64,000 nt of DNA from the NCBI RefSeq assembly GCF_010731755.1, contig NZ_AP022589.1, positions 3,906,001 to 3,970,000 of the forward strand. Reading direction: 5' to 3'. Below are positions 32,827-40,901 of this stretch, piece after piece. Every line of letters starts with the position of its first letter. Position 1 is the first letter of the stretch. This DNA is from Mycolicibacter minnesotensis (GTDB lineage Bacteria > Actinomycetota > Actinomycetes > Mycobacteriales > Mycobacteriaceae). The notes under the pieces are model-generated. The model made no database searches. It worked only from the letters and a program-made list of their open reading frames with translations, and had not been told where the DNA came from. A program made the translations under genes and the position numbers.

Positions 32827-33750
32827 TCACCAACCTCCGGCTCGTGATCGCGCCTCGCCCAGTACCGCCTCGATCTGCCCCCAGGTGCTGCGAATGATCT
32901 CGGCCACCGGCATCAGATCGACGATCCGGGAGGACACCTGGCCGGTGTTAGCGACGCTGGCCTCCATATCGCCGTCGAAGTAGAGCTCGGTGATCTTTCC
33001 CAGCAGCCGCGAATCCGGTTCGTGTGCCGCGACTCGGGCGGCCAACCCGGTTCGCAGGACACGCATGGTGGGATTGCCGGGAACATCGAGCAGCACGGTG
33101 CCGGAGTCGCTGGCGGCCACGATCGCGTCCTTGAAATTCGCGTGCACCGCGGACTCGTGGCTGGCCAGCATCCGGGTGCCCATCTGCACACCCTCGGCAC
33201 CCAAGACCAGGGACGCCGCAGCCGATCGCGCATCGCAGATACCGCCCGCCGCGATGATCGGCAGGTCGACGTTCTCGGCGACCAAAGGCAGCAGCACCAT
33301 GGTGGAAGCCCCGAGCAGCGACTTGAAGCCGCCACCTTCCACGCCCTCGACCACCAGCGCGTCGACACCGGCGTCGGCGGCTTTGTGGGCTCCCTTGAGC
33401 GAGCCGACAACGTGCACCACCGTCATGCCGGCGTCGTGCAGCGCCGCGGTGAACAACGCTGGATCGCCCGCCGAGGTGAAGACGTGGCGCACACCGGCCT
33501 CGGCCAGCGTGTCGACGATCGAAGGATCCTTCTTCCAGCCCTGGATCATCAGATTGGCCGCCACCGGTTTGTCGGTGAGCGTGCGAACCCGCTGCAGATC
33601 GGCCCGCCCCTCCGGGGTGAGGGTCTCGATCACGCCGAGCCCGCCTGCCTCCGACACCGCCGCGGCGAGTTCGGCGCGAGCGATGTAGGTCATCGGGGCC
33701 TGGACAACGGGATAGGCGACCCCGAGCAGGTTTTGGATGCGGTTGGCCAC
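32827..33750 (-). CDS. Nitronate monooxygenase (2-nitropropane dioxygenase family)
   Basis: This encodes 307 residues from a GTG at 33750. QNLLGVAYPVVQAPMTYIAR and AVSEAGGLGVIETL are the typical N-terminal strands; IIAAGGICDARSAAASLVLG with GAEGVQMGTRML is the FMN phosphate-binding region. The catalytic His of class I enzymes is not clearly at the usual GGHxG site: the matching region is ALVVEGVEGGGFKSL, with Gly-Gly-Gly and no His, so this copy may belong to the class lacking classical nitronate activity. It is 29 bp from the alpha/beta hydrolase gene stop upstream on the same strand. Confidence 0.85.
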   Translation of the reverse strand: MANRIQNLLGVAYPVVQAPMTYIARAELAAAVSEAGGLGVIETLTPEGRADLQRVRTLTDKPVAANLMIQGWKKDPSIVDTLAEAGVRHVFTSAGDPALFTAALHDAGMTVVHVVGSLKGAHKAADAGVDALVVEGVEGGGFKSLLGASTMVLLPLVAENVDLPIIAAGGICDARSAAASLVLGAEGVQMGTRMLASHESAVHANFKDAIVAASDSGTVLLDVPGNPTMRVLRTGLAARVAAHEPDSRLLGKITELYFDGDMEASVANTGQVSSRIVDLMPVAEIIRSTWGQIEAVLGEARSRAGGW

Positions 33751-33779
33751 GGCCTATTCAAGCACCGTGCGGGCCGGCC

Positions 33780-34580
33780 CTAGGACGCCTCGGCCTGCGC
33801 GTGGGGTGCGCTGCCCTCCAGCAGCACCCGAGCGACCAGCTCGGGGTCGTCGGCCATCGGTACGTGACCGCACCCGTGTAGCCGCAGGTGGCGGGCCTGG
33901 GGGAGCCGGCGTTCGGCGATGCGGGCTTGGTAGGGCAGCAGGATCCGGTCGCGTGCAGCCCACGCGACGGTCACCGGGATGTCGGCCGGGATCTCCCGGT
34001 CGAACACTTCGGCGGCCGGAAAGATCTTCTTCATGGCCGGAATGGCCCGGCGCATGCCGTTGAGGTCGCCCACGAACTCCTCGGCGGGTATCCGCTCGGG
34101 GTGCGCTGACACGACCCCGCCCATCAGCCGCCGTGCCCGGGGTGAGCGGGCCAGCTTGGGGACGGCGGGCGCCAGCAGGCGGGCGCTGGTGGTCAGTACT
34201 CGGAAGAGCGTGCGGACATAGGCGAAGTCCACCGCGTTGTGCCAGTAGGCGGCGGGGGAGAGCACCGTGGCGCTGGCGACCAAGCTGTCGGCGGCGGCTT
34301 CTAGCGCGATGCGACCGCCCAGTGAGTTGCCCGCAATGTGGGGGCGCTCCAGGCCCAGCTGGTCCAAGAGCCCGACCAGTTCGTCGCGCAGGGTCCCCTG
34401 GACGTCACTGTCGCGGACCACGAAGTCATGGGACTCGCCGTGCCCGGGCAGGTCGAACAGGACCACGGTGCGATGGTCGGTCAGATGGTCCAGCACGGGG
34501 TACCACGCCTGCCTGCGGTGGGTGATCCCATGGACGAGCACCAGGGGCTCTCCCGTTCCGTGGATCTCGTACTTCAGCAT
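33780..34580 (-). CDS. Alpha/beta hydrolase
   Basis: This encodes 266 residues. LVLVHGITHRRQAWYPVLDH gives the oxyanion-hole HG, HIAGNSLGGRIALEAA carries the nucleophile serine (GNSLGG), and LHGCGHVPMADDPE contains the catalytic His. The ATG at 34580 has AAGGAG 7 nt upstream and matches the start of the domain; the longer frame to 34685 is not supported. The substrate is not known. The gene lies upstream of the nitronate monooxygenase gene on the same strand, possibly as one transcript. Confidence 0.9.
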   Translation of the reverse strand: MLKYEIHGTGEPLVLVHGITHRRQAWYPVLDHLTDHRTVVLFDLPGHGESHDFVVRDSDVQGTLRDELVGLLDQLGLERPHIAGNSLGGRIALEAAADSLVASATVLSPAAYWHNAVDFAYVRTLFRVLTTSARLLAPAVPKLARSPRARRLMGGVVSAHPERIPAEEFVGDLNGMRRAIPAMKKIFPAAEVFDREIPADIPVTVAWAARDRILLPYQARIAERRLPQARHLRLHGCGHVPMADDPELVARVLLEGSAPHAQAEAS

Positions 34581-34770
34581 GCCGGTGCTCCTTGTCACGA
34601 ACGGCGACGTCGCCTGGGGGCAACGGTAGCCCTGACGGCTCTCGGATCGGGACCGCGGGGTGAATCGACCAACGCCTGACGTCACACGACGGTTTCAGTT
34701 GGACAAAGGTCCGGCAGGACAGCCGGGAGCGAGGGCCCATTGAGTCACCGGGGTTTTAGGGTGGGCAGCT

Positions 34771-35199
34771 ATGGCCGTACTGCGACGTCGCGTGAAGCGC
34801 TGGTGCGCAGCACTTCACGTTGCCGTGGCCGCCGCGATGGTCGTGATGCTGGGATTCGCCACCACCGCGGTGGCTCATGCCGCCGCGGCCACTGCGACGC
34901 TGTCGGTGACCTCGACCTGGCAGACGGGTTTCATCGCGCGCTTCACCATCACCAATTGGAGCGCGGTGCCGATGACCGATTGGCGGCTTGAATTCGACTT
35001 GCCGGCGGGTGAATCGATCTCGCATGCGTGGAGCAGCAGCGTGGGCCGATCCGGTACGCACTATGTGGTGGTTCCGGTGAATTGGAATCGGATCATCGCT
35101 CCCGGCGGCTCGGCCACCGGTGGGTTCAGAGGCGTGTTGTCCGGGCCGTACTCACCCCCGGCGAACTGCATGCTCAACAGGCAGTACCTCTGCATCTGA
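34771..35199 (+). CDS. Secreted CBM2 carbohydrate-binding protein (Rv1987-like)
   Basis: This encodes 142 residues, the size of Rv1987. A signal peptide (ALHVAVAAAMVVMLGFATTA, cleavage after AHA near 37) leads into a single family 2 carbohydrate-binding module: SVTSTWQTGFIARFTITNWS, then MTDWRLEFDLPAGESI, then WNRIIAPGGSATGGFRG. The tryptophans (W of STWQTGF, of NWS, of WNR) correspond to the glycan-binding face, and the usual terminal Cys pair is represented by NCMLNRQYLC. No catalytic domain is attached, so it binds cellulose or chitin rather than cutting it. It stands alone between leftward genes. Confidence 0.9.
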   Translation: MAVLRRRVKRWCAALHVAVAAAMVVMLGFATTAVAHAAAATATLSVTSTWQTGFIARFTITNWSAVPMTDWRLEFDLPAGESISHAWSSSVGRSGTHYVVVPVNWNRIIAPGGSATGGFRGVLSGPYSPPANCMLNRQYLCI

Positions 35200-35232
35200 G
35201 GCTCTGCATCTGGGCAGGCTGGCCGCTTCGGG

Positions 35233-35799
35233 TCAGTCGTTCTCGGCCGCGTAGCGCAGCAGGACCGCACCGCCGGGAAAGGTGCGGTTCTCCAGCAGCC
35301 GCAGCGAGATCCACGACGGCAACGTCGGGAAAAACGGGGTGCCGCCGCCCACGACAGTCGGCGCGATCACGAGCCGAAACTCGTCCACCAGGCCGGCCTG
35401 AACGATCGGCGCGGCCAGTGTCGCGCCGGCCACTTCCAGGTTGCCGTCGGTTTCGGCCTTCAATCGCGTCACCACCTCAACCGGATCGCCGCGTTCCAGT
35501 CGGGAATTCCAGTCGACCGACTCCAGGGTGCGCGAGAACACCACCTTCGGCATAGCGCGCCAGACGCGGGCGAAGTCGACGACCAGCGGGGGAGCGTCCG
35601 GGTCCTCATCGGCCGTCGGCCAGTACGCCGACATCAGTTCGTAGAGTCGCCGCCCGTAGAACGACAGCGCGGTCTGCCGCTCGAAATCGTTCCAGTACTG
35701 GTGCAGTTCATCGCTTGGTTCGCTCCAGTCGATGCTGCCCCGTGCGTCGGCGATATAGCCGTCCACCGACACCGTGAAGCCGTAGATGAGCTTGCCCAT
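35233..35799 (-). CDS. Dihydrofolate reductase-like (RibD C-terminal) protein
   Basis: This encodes 188 residues. The N terminus KLIYGFTVSVDGYIADARG is the standard beta-strand opening of the RibD-C/DHFR-like family; FYGRRLYELMSAYWP, VVFSRTLESVDWNSRL and NLEVAGATLAAPIVQAGLVD follow in order. Such proteins bind NADPH; the reduced substrate is usually unknown. It is read leftward, after the LLM oxidoreductase gene (35841) by 41 bp, and could be part of that transcript. Confidence 0.9.
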   Translation of the reverse strand: MGKLIYGFTVSVDGYIADARGSIDWSEPSDELHQYWNDFERQTALSFYGRRLYELMSAYWPTADEDPDAPPLVVDFARVWRAMPKVVFSRTLESVDWNSRLERGDPVEVVTRLKAETDGNLEVAGATLAAPIVQAGLVDEFRLVIAPTVVGGGTPFFPTLPSWISLRLLENRTFPGGAVLLRYAAEND

Positions 35800-35840
35800 G
35801 CGGTCCAGTCTGCACCTGATGTGCAGCGCCGGAAGGTGTG

Positions 35841-36863
35841 TCAGTCGCGTGCCGCGGCCACGAGCACCTCGAGCGCGGCGATCCGCTCTTCGATGCTGCC
35901 CGACACCTTGGCAAGCAGGGTGCCGACGCCGGCGGCGCGATAGGCCCGCACACGCTGGGTGATCCGCTCACGGTCACCGATGATGTTGGTGAGTCCGCCC
36001 AATTCCAACGGGACGGCGGCGCGGGCGGCGGCCTTATCGCCCTGCTGCCACAGGCGCGCCACCTCGTCGACCTGTTCGGCGAAACCGAGCCGGCCGAAGG
36101 CCTGATTGTAGAAGTTCTCCTTACCGGCGCCCATCGCTCCGATCGTGAACGCATAGCCGGCCGCATGCTCGCGAATCAGTTCATCGGTGCGGGCCTCGTC
36201 CTCGGTGACCTCCAGTGCGACCGGGGCCACCAGGTCCAGCGCTGCCAGGTCGCGGCCCGAGCGTGCCGCTCCTTCGGCCAGTGGCTGGAAGAACACCTCG
36301 GAAAGCTCCGGAATGAAGGCATTGCCCAGCCAGCCGTCGGCGAGTTCGCCGGTGAGGCGCAGGTTTGCCGGACCCATGGCGGCGACGTAGATGGGCAGTT
36401 CGGCGGGGAGCAGTGCAGGGACCAGTGCGGCGCCGCGACTGTCGGGGAGCGGCAGTTGGTACTCCCTGCCGGCGTACTGCAGGCGTTCGCCCCGGGCGAT
36501 CATTCTGATGATGTCGATGGTCTCCCGTGTTCGCTGCACCGGATGGGCGAACTCCACGCCATGCCAACCCTCCATGACGCGCGGGCCCGAGACACCGATC
36601 CCCAGGGTGAAGCGGCCACCGGAGAGCTGCTGCAGACTCAGGGCCGATCCGGCCAGCATCGCCGGGGTGCGCGAGCCCAGCTGCACGACGAACGTGCCCA
36701 ACCCGATAGCGCTGGTGCGGGCGGCCAGAAACGACAGGCCGGTCAGGGCGTCGTAGCCCCAGATCTCCGGTGCCCACAAGGAGTCGACGCCGATGTGTTC
36801 TGCGGCCTGCGCGAACTCGACAGCGCCGGGCTCCTGCGGCGCTACCGCGACTCCGACTCGCAT
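35841..36863 (-). CDS. F420-dependent LLM-class oxidoreductase under the overlapping operators
   Basis: This encodes 340 residues. MRVGVAVAPQEPGAVEFAQA begins the barrel; LSLQQLSGGRFTLGIGVSGP holds the GGRF-x-LGIG cofactor strand, and VAAMGPANLRLTGELADGWL the C-terminal conserved part. The protein uses F420 (or FMN) for an unknown substrate. Its ATG is preceded by AAAGGGA. It is divergent from the SRPBCC/TetR pair (36932-38051); the 68-bp gap contains two overlapping palindromes, so both directions are probably repressed by the TetR. Confidence 0.9.
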   Translation of the reverse strand: MRVGVAVAPQEPGAVEFAQAAEHIGVDSLWAPEIWGYDALTGLSFLAARTSAIGLGTFVVQLGSRTPAMLAGSALSLQQLSGGRFTLGIGVSGPRVMEGWHGVEFAHPVQRTRETIDIIRMIARGERLQYAGREYQLPLPDSRGAALVPALLPAELPIYVAAMGPANLRLTGELADGWLGNAFIPELSEVFFQPLAEGAARSGRDLAALDLVAPVALEVTEDEARTDELIREHAAGYAFTIGAMGAGKENFYNQAFGRLGFAEQVDEVARLWQQGDKAAARAAVPLELGGLTNIIGDRERITQRVRAYRAAGVGTLLAKVSGSIEERIAALEVLVAAARD

Positions 36864-36895
36864 TCGTGTCCCTTTCCGTGGGCAGCGGCCCTAGG

Positions 36896-36921
36896 CTATG
36901 TTCCCAAACATAGTTTGGGAA
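36896..36921. promoter_or_regulatory. Two overlapping palindromes in a divergent promoter
   Basis: CTATGTT-CCCA-AACATAG (36896-36913) is a perfect inverted repeat with 7-bp arms. It overlaps a second perfect repeat (36901-36921) with arms TTCCCAAAC and GTTTGGGAA around ATA. The first one contains TATGTT on both strands (36897-36902 rightward, 36912-36907 leftward), which fit as -10 elements for the SRPBCC and LLM genes respectively. The second is a plausible repressor site covering both. The TetR gene at 37458 is the likely source of the repressor. Confidence 0.75.
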
Positions 36922-36931
36922 GGGGACGTCG

Positions 36932-37447
36932 ATGCGCTACCGGGATACGCCGATCGTTCAGGAGTCGGTGGTGATCGCCGCCGACCCGCAGCGCGTCTGG
37001 GAGCTCGTCACCGATGTGACGCTGCCGGCGCGCTTCTCACCCGAGCTGGCCGCCGTTGAGTGGATCGAGGGTGATGCTGTAGCGGTCGGGAACCGGTTTC
37101 GCGGCCGCAACGCGCACGCTGCGCTGGGAGAGTGGAGCACCGAGTCGGTGATCGTGGAGGTCGAGGAGGGCCGCCGCTGGGTCTGGGACGTGGCCGGCGC
37201 CGAGGGGCAACCGACCGCGTCCTGGGGCTTCGAAGTCGAGCCCGTCCGCGACGGGACCCTGGTGCGGCAGTGGGGCCGGATGGGGCCGGGGCGTTCGGGT
37301 TTGAGTTTCGCCATCGACCGGATGCCCGACAAAGAGGGCCGAATCATCGACAATCGGCTGGCCGAATGGCGCGAGGGACTCAAGGCGAACCTGCGAGGGA
37401 TCGCCGAGCTGCTTGTCTCCGAGCCTGATTCGGGCGCTGCGGGATAG
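36932..37447 (+). CDS. SRPBCC (START-like) lipid-binding protein
   Basis: This encodes 171 residues. SVVIAADPQRVWELVTDVTL followed by PARFSPELAAVEWIEG and FRGRNAHAALGEWSTESVIV is the SRPBCC opening; the C-terminal helix is KEGRIIDNRLAEWREGLKAN. Such proteins hold a hydrophobic ligand in a deep pocket. The ATG at 36932 has GAAGGGG spaced 6 nt. The TetR gene begins 10 bp after its stop, so the two are co-transcribed from the promoter overlapped by the palindromes at 36896-36921. Ligand and enzymatic activity are unknown. Confidence 0.85.
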   Translation: MRYRDTPIVQESVVIAADPQRVWELVTDVTLPARFSPELAAVEWIEGDAVAVGNRFRGRNAHAALGEWSTESVIVEVEEGRRWVWDVAGAEGQPTASWGFEVEPVRDGTLVRQWGRMGPGRSGLSFAIDRMPDKEGRIIDNRLAEWREGLKANLRGIAELLVSEPDSGAAG

Positions 37448-37457
37448 GCCTTCTCGG

Positions 37458-38051
37458 ATGCCGCCGCGCGGAGAGACACGGCGCCGCATGTTGGATGCGG
37501 CGATCGTGGTGATGCGCGAGCGCGGTGCTGGCGGGCTTTCGATCGACGAGGTGCTGGCCCGCAGCGGCTGTCCGCGCGGATCGGTGTACCACCATTTTCC
37601 GGGCGGGCGGGCCGAGCTGCAGCGGCGAACGCTCGAATACGCGGGGGAGTCCTACGCAGGAATGATCGAGCGCGCGGCCGCCAAGGGGGGATCCGAGGCC
37701 GTGATCAGTCGGGTGATTGCGTTCTGGACCAGGGTGTTGACCGAGAGTGAGTTTCGGGCCGGCTGCCCGGTAGCGGCCGCGGCAGTGAATCCCGCTGTGG
37801 GGGAAGAGGATTTGGCGAGCCGCGCCGCCGAGATCTACTTGGTCTGGCGAGATGCCGTGGCGGCCGCTTATATCGCCGAGGGCGCCACTGCTGAGCACGC
37901 CGAAGTGTTGGCGAACACGGCTCTGTCTACTGTGCATGGCGCTATCACCCTGTGCCGGATCACCCGTAGCCTGGGTCCGCTGGAATCCGTGGCGGAATCG
38001 CTTCGGCTGCTCGCTGCTTCGGCGGAGCGGCGAACCCCGGCAGACAACTAA
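37458..38051 (+). CDS. TetR-family regulator (SRPBCC/LLM switch)
   Basis: This encodes 197 residues. The N-terminal helix-turn-helix is LSIDEVLARSGCPRGSVYHH followed by FPGGRAELQRRTL; the variant GSVYHHFPGG is typical of the YxaF/LmrA type TetR subgroup. The ligand domain has SEFRAGCPVAAAAV. The ATG at 37458 (MPPRGETRRRML) gives a short basic start; the in-frame GTG/ATG upstream overlaps the SRPBCC stop and is less likely. It is the second gene after SRPBCC and the candidate repressor of the overlapping palindromes. Its 3' end overlaps the convergent 13E12 gene stop by 4 nt. Confidence 0.9.
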   Translation: MPPRGETRRRMLDAAIVVMRERGAGGLSIDEVLARSGCPRGSVYHHFPGGRAELQRRTLEYAGESYAGMIERAAAKGGSEAVISRVIAFWTRVLTESEFRAGCPVAAAAVNPAVGEEDLASRAAEIYLVWRDAVAAAYIAEGATAEHAEVLANTALSTVHGAITLCRITRSLGPLESVAESLRLLAASAERRTPADN

Positions 38052-39298
38052 TTGGTGGTCGGCGGCGCTTGCGGTCGGAATGGTTCGTACCACCACCAGT
38101 TCGCGCGCTCGCCAGTCGGTCCGGGACAGGGGCCGACCGCTGGTGGTGGCGTGCTCGGCTGCCGGGCCAACGATCCTGGTTGGAGCCGCTGGCCCCCACC
38201 GTCGGTCACCACAAGTTCACCGGCCGGGCCGGTGATGGTGATGCCGCCTCGATGGTGCAGACGGTGGTGATAGGGGCAGAGCAGTACCAGATTGTCCAGT
38301 TCGGTAGCCCCACCGTCTTCCCAGTGCGTGATGTGGTGGGCGTGCAAGCCGCGGGTTGCCGCGCAGCCGGGAACGGCGCAGGTGGGGTGGCGGTGCTCGA
38401 GTGCGCGTCGAAGGCGACGGCTGATGGTGCGGGTCGATCGACCAGAGCCGATCACTTCGCCTGCGTCGTGGAACCAGACTTCGCACGTGGCATCGCACAG
38501 CAGATACCGCCGCTCGGAGTCTGAAAGCAGCGGGCCCAGGTGCAGGGAGCCGACCTGCTGCTGGACGTCCACGTGCACCACCACGGTGGTGCGCTGCCCG
38601 TGGGGGCGTCGCTGTACCTCGACATCCCAACTCGTCTCGACCAGCCGCATGAATGCGTCGATGTTCGTCGGGATCGGTGTTGCGTGATCGGACCCCTCGC
38701 CGCCGGCCTCGCGGTCGCGTTTCCAGTCCGTCACAAGGGCGTCATGGTGCGAGTGCAGTGCGGCCTCGAACTTCGCTGATTCTGCGTGGGGTAGTGCGAT
38801 GCGCCAGAAGTCGAACTCGGCGTCAGACGTCTTGGTGATCGACGCCTGCGGCTCGGGCCGCGGACCCGGTTCTGGACGTGGCTCCAAGGAGACCGCAGTG
38901 CGCAGCTGTGTGACGGTGGCGACGCCGGCCAGCTGCGCATAGTGCTCGTCGGATCCCGGGCCGGCCCGGTGCGCGATCACCCCAACCTGATCCAGCGACA
39001 ATCGGCCCTCCCGCATACCTTGGGCGCAGCGGGGAAACTCGTCAAGGCGGTGCGCCACAGTGGCAATCGTGGCGGCGTTGCTCGGTGCTGAGCCGGTCTT
39101 CCAGGCCAGCAGCGCCGCAATGGAGCGTGCCCCAGTAGCACCCCACAACTCGTCGCGCTCGATCTCGGCGGCGATCTCGACGATGCGTCCGTCGATCGCG
39201 TTGCGTTGACCGGTCAGCTCGGCCAGCTCGTCGAAGAGCACCTCAAGCCGCACTGCGGAGTGCGGTTCCGCGGTGGCTGTCGATGCGGCGGGGGACAT
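38048..39298 (-). CDS. 13E12-family DUF222/HNH endonuclease, complete
   Basis: This encodes 416 residues. The N-terminal DUF222 helical body contains RSIAALLAWKTGSAPSNAAT and LSLDQVGVIAHRAGPG. The C-terminal zinc/HNH part reads HRHPTCAVPGCAATRGLHAH followed by HITHWEDGGATELDNLVLLC and PYHHRLHH, with the four Cys/His structural ligands and the catalytic His/Asn region. Unlike the relative at 1-1102, no LexA box is visible upstream of its ATG: the sequence there is ACAAGTTTGGGAACGAAGC, containing only one half of a palindrome seen at 36913-36921. It is thus probably not SOS controlled. The C-terminal tail after the HNH core is Pro-rich. Confidence 0.93.
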   Translation of the reverse strand: MSPAASTATAEPHSAVRLEVLFDELAELTGQRNAIDGRIVEIAAEIERDELWGATGARSIAALLAWKTGSAPSNAATIATVAHRLDEFPRCAQGMREGRLSLDQVGVIAHRAGPGSDEHYAQLAGVATVTQLRTAVSLEPRPEPGPRPEPQASITKTSDAEFDFWRIALPHAESAKFEAALHSHHDALVTDWKRDREAGGEGSDHATPIPTNIDAFMRLVETSWDVEVQRRPHGQRTTVVVHVDVQQQVGSLHLGPLLSDSERRYLLCDATCEVWFHDAGEVIGSGRSTRTISRRLRRALEHRHPTCAVPGCAATRGLHAHHITHWEDGGATELDNLVLLCPYHHRLHHRGGITITGPAGELVVTDGGGQRLQPGSLARQPSTPPPAVGPCPGPTGERANWWWYEPFRPQAPPTTN

Positions 39299-39355
39299 GT
39301 GATCAGCATTGCAGGGGGGTACGACAAGTTTGGGAACGAAGCGCGCGCGGGGCGC

Positions 39356-40165
39356 TCACCCGTTGTCTCGCCACCTCAACACCTGCTTGAGTGAGGTGAG
39401 GTCGTAGCCGTCATCGGACGTGAGCTCGGTCTGAAACAGCGTGACACCCGCATCGCGGAAGGCGTCGGCACTGGGGTCGTCCACCCAGAGCGTTGAGCGT
39501 TCGATATCCGAGCCACGGCGGCTGAACGAGGCTGCAAGTTCGTCGACGAGGTCGCTGGACCTGCGGTACGCCTCGATGTCCTGGAAAGCGTGCCAGATGT
39601 CGGCGTGGCGGGCAATCGCGGGAAGTGCGCGCTTGGGTCCAGTTCCGCCGATGAGGATCGGCAGTTTGCGCACGGGTGGAGGAACCAGTGCGGCAAGCCG
39701 CCTTTCGATGCGCTCGAGACTCTCGTCGAACAGATCGAATCGCGAGCCTGCGGTGCCGAATTCATAACCGTATGTGGTGTAGTCCTTTTCGTACCATCCA
39801 GCACCGAGACCGAGAATGAGCCGCCCGCCGCTGATGTGGTCGACGGTGCGGGCCATGTCGGCCAGCAAGTCTGCGTTGCGGTAGCCGACCCCGGTGACGA
39901 GCAGGCCGATCTCGGCGTGTGAGGTGATCTCACCCCACGACGCGAGTGCGGTCCAGCCCTCGAAATTGGAAACGTCAGGCTGGTCTTCGGCGAGGATGGG
40001 TTTGCCGCCGACAATGGCCTCCATGGCCGGGCGATGGAAGTGGTCGTAGCCGAAGATCACGTCGACGCCGAGGTCGTCGGCCGCCAGTACGGCGTTGCGC
40101 CACGTGCGATAGTCGGGCGTGCCGCCGGGCTGAATCTGAACGGCGACGCGTAGGGGACGAGTCAT
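39356..40165 (-). CDS. F420-dependent LLM-class oxidoreductase
   Basis: This encodes 269 residues, shorter than most LLM enzymes. MTRPLRVAVQIQPGGTPDYR opens the barrel, DVIFGYDHFHRPAME is typical, and TVDHISGGRLILGLGAGWYE carries the GGR-x-x-LGLGAG-W signature of F420-dependent members. KLPILIGGTGPKRALPAIAR is the C-terminal conserved segment. The ATG at 40165 is preceded by GGAGCACCC. It is downstream of the HxlR gene (40258) on the same strand by about 90 bp. Substrate unknown. Confidence 0.9.
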   Translation of the reverse strand: MTRPLRVAVQIQPGGTPDYRTWRNAVLAADDLGVDVIFGYDHFHRPAMEAIVGGKPILAEDQPDVSNFEGWTALASWGEITSHAEIGLLVTGVGYRNADLLADMARTVDHISGGRLILGLGAGWYEKDYTTYGYEFGTAGSRFDLFDESLERIERRLAALVPPPVRKLPILIGGTGPKRALPAIARHADIWHAFQDIEAYRRSSDLVDELAASFSRRGSDIERSTLWVDDPSADAFRDAGVTLFQTELTSDDGYDLTSLKQVLRWRDNG

Positions 40166-40257
40166 GGGTGCTCCTGAGCCGGGGAAGGGCGACTCTTGAG
40201 CCAAGTGCACCGGGCGCGGGTTTATTCCGGGCGGCTGGGAGAGGGCCGCGGCGCGGG

Positions 40258-40878
40258 TCAGCGGGGGGTGAATACTGCCGCGAGGTCGTGCGGGTCACCG
40301 CTGAGGGCGCCCGCGGCGATCGCTTGCTGGACGGTAAGCATGCCGGCGGCCAAACCCAGTATCACCATCGGCTCGGTGCGGAGCACGGTCGTGGGTTGCT
40401 CATCGACCGGCGGGCTCACGTGGGTGCCGGTCTTGTCGATGCGCACCATCAGGGTGGTGCCGTCGACTTCGATGCCGGCCGCTGCCGGTGCCTTGGCCCG
40501 GTTGGGGCCCAGCAGTGACTCCAGAGCCACCACCAGCCAGTGGGGTTGAAAGCTGTCGTTCTGTGGGCCGGCGGCCATGAGCGGCTTGCTCCAGTTCACC
40601 AGGGAGGCGACGGTATGACGGAGTTCGTGTCCCCAATCGGTGAGTGCGTAGGCGACGCCGTTGCTGTCGTCGTCCAGTTGGCGCTGAACTACGCCGGCGT
40701 CTTCCAGTTCACGTAAACGAGCGGTCAACAGATTGGTAGAGATTCCGGGGAGCCCCGCCTGGAGTTGCCTATAGCGCGCTGGGCCGGTGAGCAATTCGCG
40801 CACCACGAGCAGGCTCCACCGATTGCCCACGACGTCGAGCGCACGCGCCAAGCCGCAGTACTGCCCATATGTGCGCAT
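40258..40878 (-). CDS. HxlR-type winged-helix regulator
   Basis: This encodes 206 residues. The winged helix is YGQYCGLARALDVVGNRWSL followed by LVVRELLTGPARYRQLQAGL and PGISTNLLTARLRELEDAGV, the full HxlR signature with a Cys near position 8 that could be redox sensitive. The C-terminal extension (about 90 residues, VEVDGTTLMVRIDKTG-like) is an SCP2/alkyl-sulfatase-like fold and may bind lipid. The ATG at 40878 is preferred; a TTG at 40905 overlaps the stop of the upstream gene and would give coupling. It is probably co-transcribed with the unknown gene 40902-41633. Confidence 0.85.
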   Translation of the reverse strand: MRTYGQYCGLARALDVVGNRWSLLVVRELLTGPARYRQLQAGLPGISTNLLTARLRELEDAGVVQRQLDDDSNGVAYALTDWGHELRHTVASLVNWSKPLMAAGPQNDSFQPHWLVVALESLLGPNRAKAPAAAGIEVDGTTLMVRIDKTGTHVSPPVDEQPTTVLRTEPMVILGLAAGMLTVQQAIAAGALSGDPHDLAAVFTPR

Positions 40879-40901
40879 CGGTCCTCGCGTGTCTTCGGTG
40901 C

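Noticed and set aside
31964..32833. Longer DUF6498 start coupled to the preceding gene
   Set aside because: Codons between 32830 and 32785 have low GC at third positions, unlike the rest of the gene; kept only as an alternative.
39328..39336. GTTTGGGAA half-site upstream of the second 13E12 gene, identical to an arm of the 36901-36921 palindrome
   Set aside because: A single 9-bp match without the partner arm is expected by chance at about this frequency in 64 kb.
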